64,000 bases of DNA from Apostichopus californicus (lineage: Eukaryota > Echinodermata > Holothuroidea > Aspidochirotida > Stichopodidae): NCBI GenBank assembly GCA_020650975.1, contig JAIPMN010005418.1:1-64000 (forward strand). Direction: 5' to 3'. Positions 39,201 to 53,341 of the stretch are shown one piece after another; positions within the stretch are counted from its first letter, which is position 1; each line of letters begins with the position of its first letter. Made by a program: the position numbers and the translations under genes. The notes below the pieces were generated by a model, which had not been told where the DNA came from, did no database searches, and was given only the letters and a program-made list of their open reading frames with translations.

Positions 39201-42200
39201 TGCCATGTCCATGAACCATCAGAATACTTCAGATATTTCTTTGACATATATAGCCAGCAAACATAGCCTTACAGTAGGTGCAGATTCATAATCTGTATTT
39301 TGAGCATAATAGCCTCTTTTCGAATAATGGGCAGCTAGATGCACATTGACAAATTTACATGCACGGCAATATTCCTCATGGGTCGTCTAAGCATAGATCG
39401 TCAATAAACATATATTCTGACAGAATTTAATAATAAAAATAAATGAGACTTATGTAGCGCCAAATCAGTAGACAAAAGTCACTGCTCAAGGCGCTTCACA
39501 AAGAAAGCAGATTATTTTACAAAAGAACAGGTGAAAGATGGGTCTTAAGTAGACTGTTGAATGTAGAAAGTTTAGAGCATGTTCGAATGTGATATGGTAA
39601 CTTGTTCCATAGATAAGAGCCAGAGTATTCGAAGCTTCTGTAACCATAGGTCTTCAAGCGTGGCTTAGGAACAGTTAAATACAGTTTGTTGGAGGAACGA
39701 AGTGTGCGAGTTGGAATATATGGCAAGAGAAGTTGTGACAGGTACACAGGCTGTTCCAGATGATGAGCACAACGGTTGATTGACAGGTTTCTTCGATCAC
39801 TCAATTCATTATGTGACAATAAACTTTCTTCCTTATTGTTCAAATGTATAAATTGCAACACACTAGATTGCTGTTAGATTTACCTAGTTATGTTATATAC
39901 TATACACAGCATAATATAGGCCTAAGGTACTGAGTTCTGACAGTCACACAGTAAACTATGAATCACAACCCTTTACCATTCAAAACCACCTGCAAATCCA
40001 CACACGCGATAGAGATCGCTTTAGTGTTACAGGTACCGCAGAGCAATAAAATTCCACGTAAAGCTTTGAGGATCTCCTGGTAGAGTAAACAGTCACACAC
40101 TATTTGACCTACAGTATCTTAGCAAGTTTAAATTTACAGCAAAATATGCTCATCAAAGAGAAATAAATTAACTGTTAACAAACTGCTTTATTATACAGTT
40201 AAATAAAGCAAAAATACTGTAGTGTAATTAAATTTGTTGTTTAATGTTAGTGGGATGTGTTTTTGATTCTATTGTGGAGTGATCTTCTTCGAAAAGCTGA
40301 CTGAAGAAGATACTGGTGTTATTCTGGTCTGAAAAAAATTAACTGTTAACAAACTGCTTTATTATACAGTTAACTAAAGCAAAAATAATATAATTAAATT
40401 TGTTGTTTAATGTTAGTGGAATGTGTTTTTGATCCTATGGTGGAGTAAATCTTCTTCGAAGCCTGACTGAACAAGATACTGGTGTTATTCTGGTCTGAAG
40501 AATATTCCCCTTTAAATATATTATGTCTGGAATGTTTCTTTTGAGGCTAAATCGATGATGAGATTGACCTCTCAGACCAGGTACGTCCTACAACAAAGTG
40601 GTTATCAATCTTTAATTCGTTGTTTTCTAAAATCTACTTACTCACAGTAAAATGTGTCCCTTTCAACTTAGATGAAATCCAACCCATTTGTACTTGGAAA
40701 AATGTATAATGCACTGTAAACATGTTATTTGAGGTCACATAAATCCATTGTTTTATTCCATTGAGTTTTGTGTTGCTTCTGAGAAGGTCACCTACTGGTC
40801 TGTGTGTTAGACTAAGAAGACCAGCCATTTTGCTCAATGAGCCATCACTTTCTACAAAATATAAATCAAAACATAAATCAAAGTCTATGAAAAAAATGAA
40901 AATAAAAGTGGTATAAAAATTAAGACCTGGACCAATTATACAATTTAGTGTTTCATCTTCAGTCATGAGTTAAAAATGTTTTTAACCATAAACATCTTCT
41001 GTATTGGCCGCAAATTTTAGCGTGCATTATTCCTGAAAGTTTTTTCACAAAATTATTTTCCGGAAAGTTCTCTCTCTCAATGATTACCGGGGATCGGGGA
41101 GTGTTTCAGTTTATCCCAAATTTAATGTCTTTGTGAAGGAGAAAAATTATTATTTTATATAGGAAGTATATTTGCCTTCAAAGTTTGATCATCAGAGACC
41201 ATTATTTCTCCCTCTTGCACATTTGGGGACAATACCAATGATTTTTAACAATCATGATGTTGTTTTCACAGCAGGTCTTATCTCACACGACAGGATGGAG
41301 GCAAGCTGCAAGCCTTTCCTCGATAAGTACTTTTAACTTAATACTGCAGTGCTCGAGCTTGTTGACATCCACCTGGCGTTCACATACTATTACTCACTCG
41401 GGTTGTTTTGAATCGCAATCAATGTACTGTAGCCACGACGACGCGCAGTCTGCCATTAACCAGAGACGCCGCACGCCGTACTCAAACGAGTTCCAAAGAA
41501 ACGCAGAGATCCGTTCCGTGATAATTATGTCATCAGCATGTCAGAGCACATCTCAATTTAATTCACTAACCATTTCGCACCTCAGACACGTGAAGGAAAT
41601 TGAGGGTACAGATTAGTTGGACGGATGCATGGAGAGAAGGGATGTATATTCTTTTTCTTGGTCAATGCTATAGGCAACTACAGTACTGTACAGTGTTTGT
41701 GTTCAATGATGTTTGTTTTTAATTGGACTGCATCATTTGTCGACTCCGGGCTCATCTTTTAGAAGTACGTTAACTTGAGAGAAAGAAAATGGACCATGAT
41801 CTAGTTATCATTGATGCAACTGTGGAATAGAAAGTTGTTGAACATAGCAGTACCAGTTATTGATGTAATGGTCAACAGTGGTGGTTTGTTCTCAAGGCAG
41901 AATTCTTCCTTATAGTTAAATATAAAGTTAAACAACATTTAACAGTAGACCTACTGTACATTTGCACTCGGATATCTTGCTACATATATGTACAGTATGG
42001 ATTAGTATACTAAATAACCCCTTCAAAACAATGACATGAAATGTGTACTAATTAAGCTAATATTTACTATGGTGATGAAGAAAAGAAAAAAAAGGGGGAA
42101 AAAAAAGGGGGGAAATTTGCAAGTTAAAATCCACTTCATATCCGAAGGCTCAATTTACATTTTAGTTCACCAAAATCATAATAATATTTGGGTTCTATAC

Positions 42201-45200
42201 AGATCTATATTTCAACCATAACCAGAAATATTTTGCTCAATTTTATGCATGGAATGGTATTTTGAATAGCTCAGTGGTATCTATTTGAAGGACAACAATC
42301 AAACTACTGTGTGCATTATTGCCAAGCTATAGCACTACACAGAAGGAATAAATTAGTGTTCAACGTTTGTGTAGCATTTACAAAGGACTCTCTCATTGGA
42401 TACTATACGTAGTTCCTGTGTAGACAATTGCTATACATCTTAACACTCGCATAGCAGCTTGACAATTTTGTATATAAGCATTTTGCGATACGATACTCGA
42501 TAAATTATTTGCTGCTGCACCAGAGGACATTTTCACAATGGTCTATTGTACAATTATCTAATGTAATTATGCCTCTTATAAGTAAAACATGGAAATATCA
42601 ACCAATTCTGTTTGCACAAACTTTTCCACGATAATAATTTTAATGATAAGAAAACAAATATGTATATATATGATATTTCATTAAGCAGTTTAGACTTTTA
42701 GAGTTTACTGCCAACCTCAAAAGTATTTTTTCCTCACCGAGACATTGAGTTGTCTAATTTGACACTCCTGGATGTCTAGACTCTTTTGAATCTGTTTAAA
42801 TGTTAATTCTGTTCCATGCTGAGAACTTGATGCTTGATGTTGAACATCAGGTTGACTTTCCAGTACGCATGGTTTTGTTCGATAAAGAAATCTTTTCGAG
42901 CAGCAAACCTCAAGAATGAAGCACAAAGGATACAACTGCATAATATTTCCACAGAACACTGTTTTCAATGTCCCTGTTTCACACTGTTTCATTATGTTTT
43001 CAGTGTCCCTGTTTCATACTGTTTTTAGAGTCCCTGTTTCATACTGTATTCAGTGTCCCTGTTCCATACCGTTGTCAGTGTCCCTGTTTCATACTTTTCC
43101 ATACTGTTTTCAGTGTCCCTCTTTCATACTGTTTTCAGTGTCCCTGTTTCATACTGTGTCCCTGAAACAGGGACACTGTTCAGTGTACCTGTTTCATTGT
43201 CCCTGTTCTATACTGTCCATACTGTTTTCAGTGTCCATTTGATACTGTTCAAGTGTTCATAATGTTTCATACTGTCCCTGTTTCATACTATTTTCAGTGT
43301 CCCTGTTCCATACTGTTTTCAGTGTCCCTTTTTCATACTGTTCATACTGTTTTCAGTGTCCCTGTTTCATACTGTTTTCAGTGTCCCTGTTTCATACTAT
43401 TCCATACTGTTTCATACTGTCCCTGTTTCATACTGTTTTCAGTGTCCCTGTTTCATACTATTCCATACTGTTTCATACTGTCCCTGTTTCATACTGTTTT
43501 CAGTGTCCATTTTCCATACAATACTGTGTAGTAGTTTTGTACCAGTATCTACAGTACTGTCCAAATGACGACAAAAAACTGCAGTTCAGTTTAAATGCAT
43601 CTGTACAAGATAGGCCTACTACTGTACCAATGGAATTAGACAGGTTTGATTAATTTAGACAAGGCAAAACTAAAAAAAGAAGAGAGAGGCCCTGATAAGA
43701 GCAGAGATATTTATGATCAGACACCATTAAAGGAATTGATCTTTGGTAATAAAAGACACCCTGTGATAGGCAGAGCTTTGTACCACCACCACAGTCTAAT
43801 TGAGCTGGCCTCGTTCAAACATTTCAGGAAGAGGAGAGAGAAGGAACGAAAGAACTTAAGAAGCTTCTTATTTTGCTAAAATGAGGCTTGCTTTTAGGTT
43901 CAACAATTCATGTATAGTGTAGACAGGTTGGCACATAGCTAGTCGTAATTGGCTATCATGTATCCGAATGTGCACGGATTGATTTCGTCCTGTATATTTA
44001 CATTCAAAGCACAGGTAATTTGCCTGCTACTGCCATACCACTTGTAGTTTGCAAATGGAGATTAATTTCCATCAATGTCTTTTGTTTGAGATGGAGCAAA
44101 TGGTTAGGGCGACAGGTTGAGGGGTAAGAAAGAGAAAACCTACAAAGAGCCCAACCTATCTGAGAGCTTCTTGAGTTATTTTGATCAAGTTTGAATGATT
44201 TTCTATACTAAAATCACATAATTACTGCATTTCTCAGCAAATTTTTTACGTCATGAAGTCCTCCCTTCATCCGAGATGACCCAAGTTTTGTACCATAAAA
44301 CAATTCATGAAAATTTAAAGGGTGTGAAGACTCGCGCAAAAAGAAACGTCTAATGCCGGTAATTTGACCTAGTTTCGTATGAGGTGTAACAGAAGTGTTA
44401 AACACCACCATCGATCCCAGAAAATACACACACAGCTTGCTACCGCCGGTAATTAGACACTAGTGTACAGTCAGTACATACAGCTGCGGTCAATACCCAC
44501 AGCATAGTATACACACGATACAGCGATGGACATCTTAGGTCCAGCTAAAGATAACAATTAAGGTATAACGTTTCATTACTGTCTGCATTTTGTAGCGACA
44601 CGAACAAAACGTCACTTGAAAGCAGCAGAAAGTTAACTTTTTCAGATGGCCGCACGCGGTTTGGGGCGAGTCTTCAATGCCTTTAACCAATCTTAAAATA
44701 ACTTTGATTTGTTTCCTGAATGGATGTACTTTCTTTGCTTACCAGGGCACTATTGTTTACCAATGTCAACATACAATAGTATTGATTAATATTTACAGCA
44801 ATCGATAGCGTAGAACTCAGCTACACCAGAGAATACAAGGTTAAATGTACTTGAGTATTACCAGTACAAACACAATGTTGCTAAAACAATTAAACAGCTT
44901 GTACAACTGATATCAGTGACAGATTCGAATTTTGAAGACTAGCAATGTTCAAATGTATGGAACAGGAATATGTCAACCAAAATGAGTTTTAATGTTAAAT
45001 TGATTTGGATGTTTAAGGTTTTTCAGTCCCACTTTGCCAAACTAGGAATACATGTATGTAAAGTAGACTTTCCAGTTTCTTGCTTTCAAGTCTTGAGTAA
45101 AGTTGTAAAATGGCATTCCTCTCAGAGCTAATAGCAACCATAATTACTTCAACTGGGCACTGGAAACCGAAGAAGCTTCCACTAAGAAAGTTCCCAAAAG

Positions 45201-48200
45201 ATTGAAAAATTTATACATTCGAAATGTTCTGAAGCCAAGACATACTGAGACACAATTAGCTCATAAACAGAGAACTACAAAGTTCAACTGTGTAGAACAG
45301 ATTTATATTGCACAACAGAATGCTTTATGCCTGTATAAATACAGCAGGAAATATCAATTAATGTTATATGTTTGCATACACTGCGGGTACCGTAGGACAG
45401 GTAAAATCTTGCATAATTTATTTCCAATGAAGCATGAAATAGGTTGAATAGATATGGAGCCATATGACACACAGCCAGGGTATCACAGCCATGACAACAC
45501 TCAAGTATTTACCATCACAATGACTTTGATTGTATTTCTGGGCAACGGCAGCCAGCCGAGCATTTAAGAATTTTATGATATATTTTGATCTACAAACAAA
45601 GCAATACAGATAACACACTTGGAGGTACTGTGCTAAGGACAGTGTACAATTTATGACAGTTCTGTCTAGCTGTTATTTTTGTCAACCTGTCCGATAATTC
45701 TGTAAGGCCTCTATTTTCTCTAATTTAGTACCAACTTGACAATGAAGCTTCCTACAGCCCACAAATAACCAAATTAAAAACTCAAAAAGTGTTACTTTTC
45801 TTAAAAATCATTTAAGAAGAAATCAGGTGGTATGTTTTGCAGTCGGTAATAGAACTGTTAAAACCATTCTGATACATCACTGACACTTTTATAACTCCAC
45901 AGTAGTTTACAAATTTAATAATATAGTTATACCTCAAAACCAATGCAAGTTCCCTGGAGAGCATGTAGCATTTGACAGCCTACCAGCAGCAATAAAGTGG
46001 AAGCAAACCATTTTGAGAAAAATCATTTTACAATGAAGCACGACCTTTTGTCAAGAGACACTGTGTCAAATTGACTTCGCAGTATCAACAGCACAGAATT
46101 ATTTATTGATTACATTTTGTTTTAGCAGTTTTGAGCTATTTGCATGTTTTGTTTTTCTTTTTGGTTTCCCGACAGGGAAAACTATGGAGCCACTATTACA
46201 CCGACCTTGCAAAATTAAGAGGGGGACTTTATCTTGCAAAAGTCGGCAATGATTATAATGCGGATTGCAAAGTCGGTACTTACTATTACGGTTAGATTGT
46301 GTCCAAAGGGCAGCATACAGAAACGTTGTACTCAAAGCCGAAGCCAAAATGAATTAATCAGGTCACACATCAGGAGTCTATGCAGGCTAAGTTCTTCCCT
46401 ACCACCCTCATTCCCTTCAGCAAACATTTCATTCTTTAGTCTCGTTTCATAGACTGAAAAATATTGGAGCAGTAGCGAGCAGGAAGAGCATGATGCTTTT
46501 TTGGGGATTATATATTGCTCAGAGCTACAGTATGTTTTTATGTACATGCACATAAGTACAGTTGCATAATGTACGGTTACCCCGGGAACTGACTGAAACT
46601 AGCAAATGGGGTACCTGGTTGTTAAATTTGAAAAAATTATTTCAACACGAAACAAACGTTAAAGTTTGAATAGACCCATTCAAATGACATGTTATGCATG
46701 TTATGGACTCTTATAAAGATGTAAGTGACTTTCACACTGCTTCACCTGAAATGTTGTCATTACAATACAATGAAAAATGTATGACTCGAACAATGAAAAC
46801 ACAGGTCAAGGTCACATGAAGGTCATCGAGAGAAGGGGGGGGGGGGTCTGTGTCTCACCTCTTGGAGTTGCTCATCAATAATGCTAGCACCTGTCAGTCT
46901 CTTGTCACATTTTAACCTGGGAGGTTCACACTTCATCTCTTCAAATACCTGAGGAAAACAATGAAGCCAAAAAAAATGGTAAAAAATGGTAAAATAAAAA
47001 CAATGGTAAAGAGAAACATGGTTAATCAGGTAATTTACAGCTCTAGACAGTAAGACATGCACAGCATATTAACCTGGCCTATTTACTTTGAGTGTCTAAA
47101 AAGGTCATCATTATTTTCATCAATATGCTAGATAGTCTTATAATGGTCACTGATTCTTCAGATTTCAACAAGCTTTCTAAGTCTGCAACCTTTAATAGAA
47201 CTTTTAATTATCTGATTGCAAACTCTTCCATATCTGGGAATCATCTAAAAAGGTCATCATTATTTTCATCAATATGCTAGATAGTCTTATAATGGTCACT
47301 GATTCTTCAGATTTCAACAAGCTTTCTAAGTCTGCAACCTTTAATAGAACTTTTAATTATCTGATTGCAAACTCTTCCATATCTGGGAATCATCTGGAGC
47401 GTCACAACCTCCTGGAAAAGATTTTAGGCATTCCCTTTTTTAGGGTGGGGAGGTTAAAGGGAGGGGGGTTTAAAGGATGGTTCAGCTAGCAACTTCTGTT
47501 AGGATTTTCAGAAATTTACAGATGAGGAAAAGAGACACTATGTAGGCCTACTGTAGAACACACTACATTATACAGTACATCAAAACCCAAACCTGGGAAG
47601 TACGCTAACCTTTGGTTTTTCTAAATCATTCAGTTCTCTGTTTCTACAATCGGCAAGATTTCCGGAGACCAACCATGAATAACATCAATCAATCCATTAA
47701 TGACTTAAATGTATGTACAGTAAACTAATAATCTCCAAATATAATATTATTCTATACAGTGCAAAATCTGTACTTCCTTGTTTGCTTAAAATTGTGAATG
47801 TGAATGTAAGTTAGACATTACAAACGAACAAACTGATGCAATGTAACCTATGACCTAGCTTACCTTAAATCCTACAGCCTGAACAGATACCTGAAATTTT
47901 TGTTGACCTTTGGCAAAGACATAATATATTTGAAGTGAATTTTTTTGACATGTTGGAAACCTCAATACCATTTGAACTCCAAATATTGGCAGCTCATACC
48001 ACTGTGGGTGTATAAACCCACTCAACCTACAAACACCCACAGATCACTAATCACAGAAACGTGACACATTATAGGCCCTTGTATCATGCAGTCTTTGTAT
48101 TACACTGAATAATTTGTCCCTATGACATTCAAAAATCACAGAACATGATGGCTACATGTCTGTGATAAATTATAGCATATATGTTTGAAAATTGGAGGAA

Positions 48201-51200
48201 CTTTTACCCCTAGAAAGGATTTTAAACCAGTGACCTAGAATTAAAAAGTCCTGTGGTCAACAAATGCAGCCCAGGAAGAAAAATTGAGTCTCAAATTTGG
48301 CATAGCATTTTTATAGGATCTGAACTTATATTCATATATATAAATACTATGGTTTTTGTTTACTAAAACTGCTCCATGATGCATCTTGACACTTTTATAG
48401 CAGTTTGCTCTTTTGGCAAAGCATTTCAGTGATGGGATCCCTGATAAATTATTCCCTATGCACAGCAATATTAGTTTGTTAATAATCCCTTACCTATGGA
48501 ATTAGTGTTACTTCCATGACTTACTAGTTCTAACACTTGTGATCCCCCGTCACATAGCACCTAACTTATGGAAGTGTTACTTCCATGACTTGCTAGTACT
48601 AATACTTGTGATCCCCCATCACACAGTACCTAACCTATGGAATTAGTGTTACTTCCATGACTTACTAGTTCTAACACTTGTGATCCCCCATAACACAGTA
48701 CCTAACTTATGGAATTAGTGTTACTTCCATGACTGACTAGTACCAACACTTGTGAACCCCCATCACACAGTACCTAACCTATGGAATTAGTGTTACTTCC
48801 ATGACTTACTAGTTCTAACACTTGTGATCCCCCATAACACAGTACCTAACCTAAGGAAGTGTTGAAGTGTTACTTCCATGACTTGCTAGTACTAATACTT
48901 GTGATCCCCGATCACACAGTATCTAACCTATGGAATTAGTGTTACTTCCATGACTTACTAGTTCTAACACTTGTGATCCACCATCACACATTACCTAACC
49001 TATGAGAGTGTTACTTCCATGACTTACTAGTTCTACTGTATCACTTGTGATCCCCCATCACACAGTACATATTTGACATTTTGCGGCAAAACTTTCCAAT
49101 GATCATTTTAACCTAGAGCTAGGAACCTAGAGCTTCCGATGAATGTCTAGATTTATTACCTGTTTGAGAGAAACTGGGTAGTCTTGAAGGACAGACTTGG
49201 GGTTAAATTTGTCCCATACTGCAGAGGATTCATCAACGGCCTGGCGGTTGTACAGCAGTATCAACAACCTACAAAGAGAAGAGTGGAAGGAAAAAAATAT
49301 AAATAAAAATAATTAGTGAAATTAGCATAAAACAAATGCATTGGAACTGATTGGATTTTACTGGGCACTATTAAGTGTTCCGCCCATGGAAACTAACAAC
49401 TAACTAAAGTCTTTTTGGGGGCTTCAAGGAGATAACATTGTCCAAGAATAGATTCTAGGCAAATCTGGTGAAGAGGTATTAAATTTGTTCAAAAAGTTTG
49501 TTGCTGATTTTTCACAACAAGTACACTTTCTCCTCCAGTAAAATAGCAATACTTATTGCATTGTGAAGAAAGAGAATGAAATCAATCTACAGTACTTTTG
49601 AAGAGAGAGTATACTTTCCAATGCTGCAAATCCCCCACCCCTGCCTATCTACAGTGTGTTACTTCATTTTGGTAGAAAGTTCATATAACGAACAGATCAG
49701 TGGCTGCTACTATTATTATTATTATTTCTTCTTTTTTTAGCAGTGTGTTACACATGTAAACATGTAACATACTACAGAATTACAAGTGTGGAAGGAACTT
49801 GGTCCCATTCAAGAGCAAAAATTATATTTAAAATCAGAAAAATGGGAGTTTTGTACAATTTATGGGTTTTGAGCTATCACTTTGAATGCTGCATTTACAA
49901 TTTCCACCTCTGTCGCTAAATGTTGACCTTTTCTTTTTGTTGTTGTTACCTGTACAGTACAAGTGTACCACTGGATGGTCACTCATGCAAACATTTAATG
50001 CTTTTACCAGCTCATAATGGAAACCTTGACTTTCAAAACATGTACAATTCTGCTGCCACATGTGGTACATCAGGCATATAGCAATACATTAAATTACCGA
50101 AATTTTGTTATGATCGATTAGAATACATGATCCCATCGGAATGCTTTAATTAAATAAATACTGTATTATGGTTAAGCGCTATGAATGACACAAGATACAT
50201 GTTTAGTTTGTTTGCAGACTAAATAGTGGAAAACTGAGAGTTATATCCAAAGCTCAGATGTTTATAAATACTAATTAAGGTTTTCATCAATTGAGTATAA
50301 TATCAACCAATATTTTGCATTGTTGAAGATCTATATTATGGCTAAATGACAATAGTATACAGCGATTGATAAATGTGACCTAATATGCTGAGTACTGTAA
50401 ATACTGTAGATAATTAATTGAAACATTTGACATATGATCCTAAGTGTGTAAACCACTATAAATCAATTTCATGAACATGATCCTGGTGGTCACTGGTATT
50501 AAGTAGTGAACATGTATACTCATGAATATGTAAGGAGCCACACAATGAACTAGAACTGCATTTGCCTGCAAATACGCAGTAAATTGTTGTGTGCTTGTGG
50601 AGTGCTTGCAGTATTAGGAAGAGCTTTTCGGTTGTTCATGGTGTTAATTTTTAGGCGGACAACACACCAGGGAGTATATAGTCATATTGTATGTACCTAC
50701 ATAGTGAGGGCACTTGTGAGTGCCGTGACAGGCTCATAATTAGTTGGCTATGCAGCAATAGCCTCTGAAACTGCTAAATGAACAGAGACTATATGGAACT
50801 TTATGTTTCAACATCCAGTCATGTAGGTATCATTCACTTGCCCAGTAATACCAATATTATAGCACGCACTTGGACTATAATGAATAAGACCAATGGTACA
50901 CTATTACCATGGGGAGGGTGTTGTGTGTAAATGGCTAGGGCAATGAATGGACTTGGGATCTAAAGCGTTTTACTCCTGTCCATATCATTATGTTCAATTC
51001 TTGGGCAAGGCACCTCTCTCCACCCAGGTGTATGAATGGGGAGCTGTGAAGTAACTTGTAAACATACAGTAGTCGTGTGTGACCATAAGATATGCTAACG
51101 ACTCACTGAAGTATGAATCACACTGTACATGGATTAGTGCACACAAACTTACTGTTACGCACCAAACACTGTAGATGCCTGGGTATACTGTACAGTTTAC

Positions 51201-53293
51201 ATGCTACTCTTAAACAGAGCTCGCCTAGTACTACTCCACATCCAACCAACTGTAGTGTAACAGGTGGCTGAACATGTCACAAGGTCCACAAACAATTTTT
51301 TTCTGTCTTTCCTTTTTTCCATGAAATTTGTTTTATCACCAATTGCATGATATTTCTTCAAAGCTATTGCAACCACAGATTATATTAGTAAAGTTCAATA
51401 ATAATTTTATTTATTCATGGAGGTGCTAAATTATCACATCAGGGTTTTGCTATAATTTGATTTCGAATAAATTGCATGGTTTTATGATTGGACTCGTTTT
51501 AGTGTTTAATAAGAGATAATAACATTTTATCAAATTAGTATCATTTTTTCATGTAATAATTATAATTGCGTTTCAATACTTCTGGAAGGCAAACTGAATA
51601 ATAAATCACACAAGTGGCATATTTAATTATAAATATGCACTTTCATATTGAACTCTAGTTATTGAACCATCTCTTGAAGTACCACATGTATGCAAGGTGG
51701 TTTTTGCATGTTTTCTACTAAAATATTGATGTAATGCCAAACACACGAAATATCAAACTTGTGACTATGCAGTCCATTAGATCAGTAAGAGCCTAGATAC
51801 AGCCTAGATCCTGAAACCACATTGGACAAAAAATATACTGTTAGATACAGTGTACAACTGTACATACAAAAGGTTTGTATAATGGATTGAAAAATGTAAA
51901 GAATGCTCTTTTAGATATTCCATTCATGCAATGCATTGGAAAACCTTCATAAAAAAATTTATACAAAGGGAGTCTATTCCTATCCAGTAGAGTTTGTGGC
52001 ATTAAATATTTGCAATTTAATTAATCATTCCTTTAACTTCAGCGGACTTTTTTGTCAGAAAAATCACAGGAAATCCCCACTTTGGTAAAATTTTGAAAGA
52101 GGCCCAACACAAAATGAACTATATTGAAATCACAATTTTTTTTATATAGGTCTATCTCAACTTGTTTTCAACTGTTTTTTTCAGTATGCAGTACAGTATA
52201 CATTCATACATATTCTTGGTTGATACTAGTGTATTAATTGTGCTAAATACTTCTTAAATAACATAATGTTTTAATCTGAGTCAAACCCCTGATTTTGGGG
52301 TTATACAGTAGCCTGGTCATCAGTATAAACACATAAGTTTAGCCATGTGATGAAAATTGAAATCAATCTTCAAAAGTACTTTATGCACTCCAAATCTTTG
52401 GAAGAGATTGAGGAATGTTGAATTGGATAATTAGATGCTTCAAGAGAGCCTGGGTAAATGCTTTGAGGGTTTCAGTAAAATACTTTGTGTTTGAAACATA
52501 GAAACCATTATTTAATATCCCGTATATCTGTGGGAGCAATGCTGTTGACGTTTTAAAATTCCTGAATGGACAAGAAAAGCCCATATTGGTTCATGGTTTA
52601 TCTAGTGATATAGTTTAGCTTCAGCATAAACTTATCAAACACATCTCCATTACAGAAATATAAACTTTGTAATTAACATAAAGAACAATAAAACATTGAG
52701 GCAAATGTGGCTTGAACATGTCATATTTATTATACTTGATCAAGTCTTCAGTCTTATGTGAGAAAAATCATTACTAACCTACATATGATATCTCCCCAAT
52801 GCAATAAGATTTTTTCATAATTGTTTGGGGAAGTTGTAAAGTCTTGTTCCTCACAGTTCTCACTATTTCTATGAAGACCAATAATGATTCCTTTGCTTTG
52901 TGTCCAGGGAGGTAAGAGCTGGGGGGCACTGGGGGCATGTGCCCCCCCCCCCCACTTTTTCCAAAATAGCAAATGTGCCCTACTGGCAAATAAATTATGG
53001 CCCTTTGATGAAGAACTGTCTTTTGGATATCTTAAGCCTTTGTTAGTTTTAATATTTAATTTTAATTATTTATTTTTAGTCTGTACATGCTATTTATTTA
53101 AATGGCATCCCATATCTTTTTGTAGCACGGTTAACAATAAACAATCTCAATAAATAAAAAATCAATGTTGCAGCGGCTCATCATAGTATTGATAGCATAC
53201 TAACACATCATGTAAGTGATATGGTCGGTGTGTATCGGTTTATAGAATACCGAGTGGTGGTTGTGGAATGAGAAAGTGCCCCTCTGATAATGT

Positions 53294-53341
<48 letters not shown>

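Noticed and set aside
41254-41616. 120-codon + strand open frame
   Set aside because: No domain, no repeat pattern and no splice context; serine/threonine-rich composition as expected by chance. It lies in an SNX13 intron on the opposite strand.
42916-43653. Series of overlapping frames with SLFHTVFS repeats
   Set aside because: All are translations of the 24-bp minisatellite in different frames.
45513-45589. Minus-strand exon-like segment (IIKFLNARLAAVAQKY) first considered as an SNX13 PXA exon
   Set aside because: Its phases do not fit either neighbour, and the true exon 5 with TMRDYAHPWYYE was found at 35386-35507, joining exons 4 and 6 in frame.
47092-47489. Repeated frame MLDSLIMVTDSSDF
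   Set aside because: Produced by the 149-bp tandem duplication; the period is not a multiple of three and no exon signals surround it.
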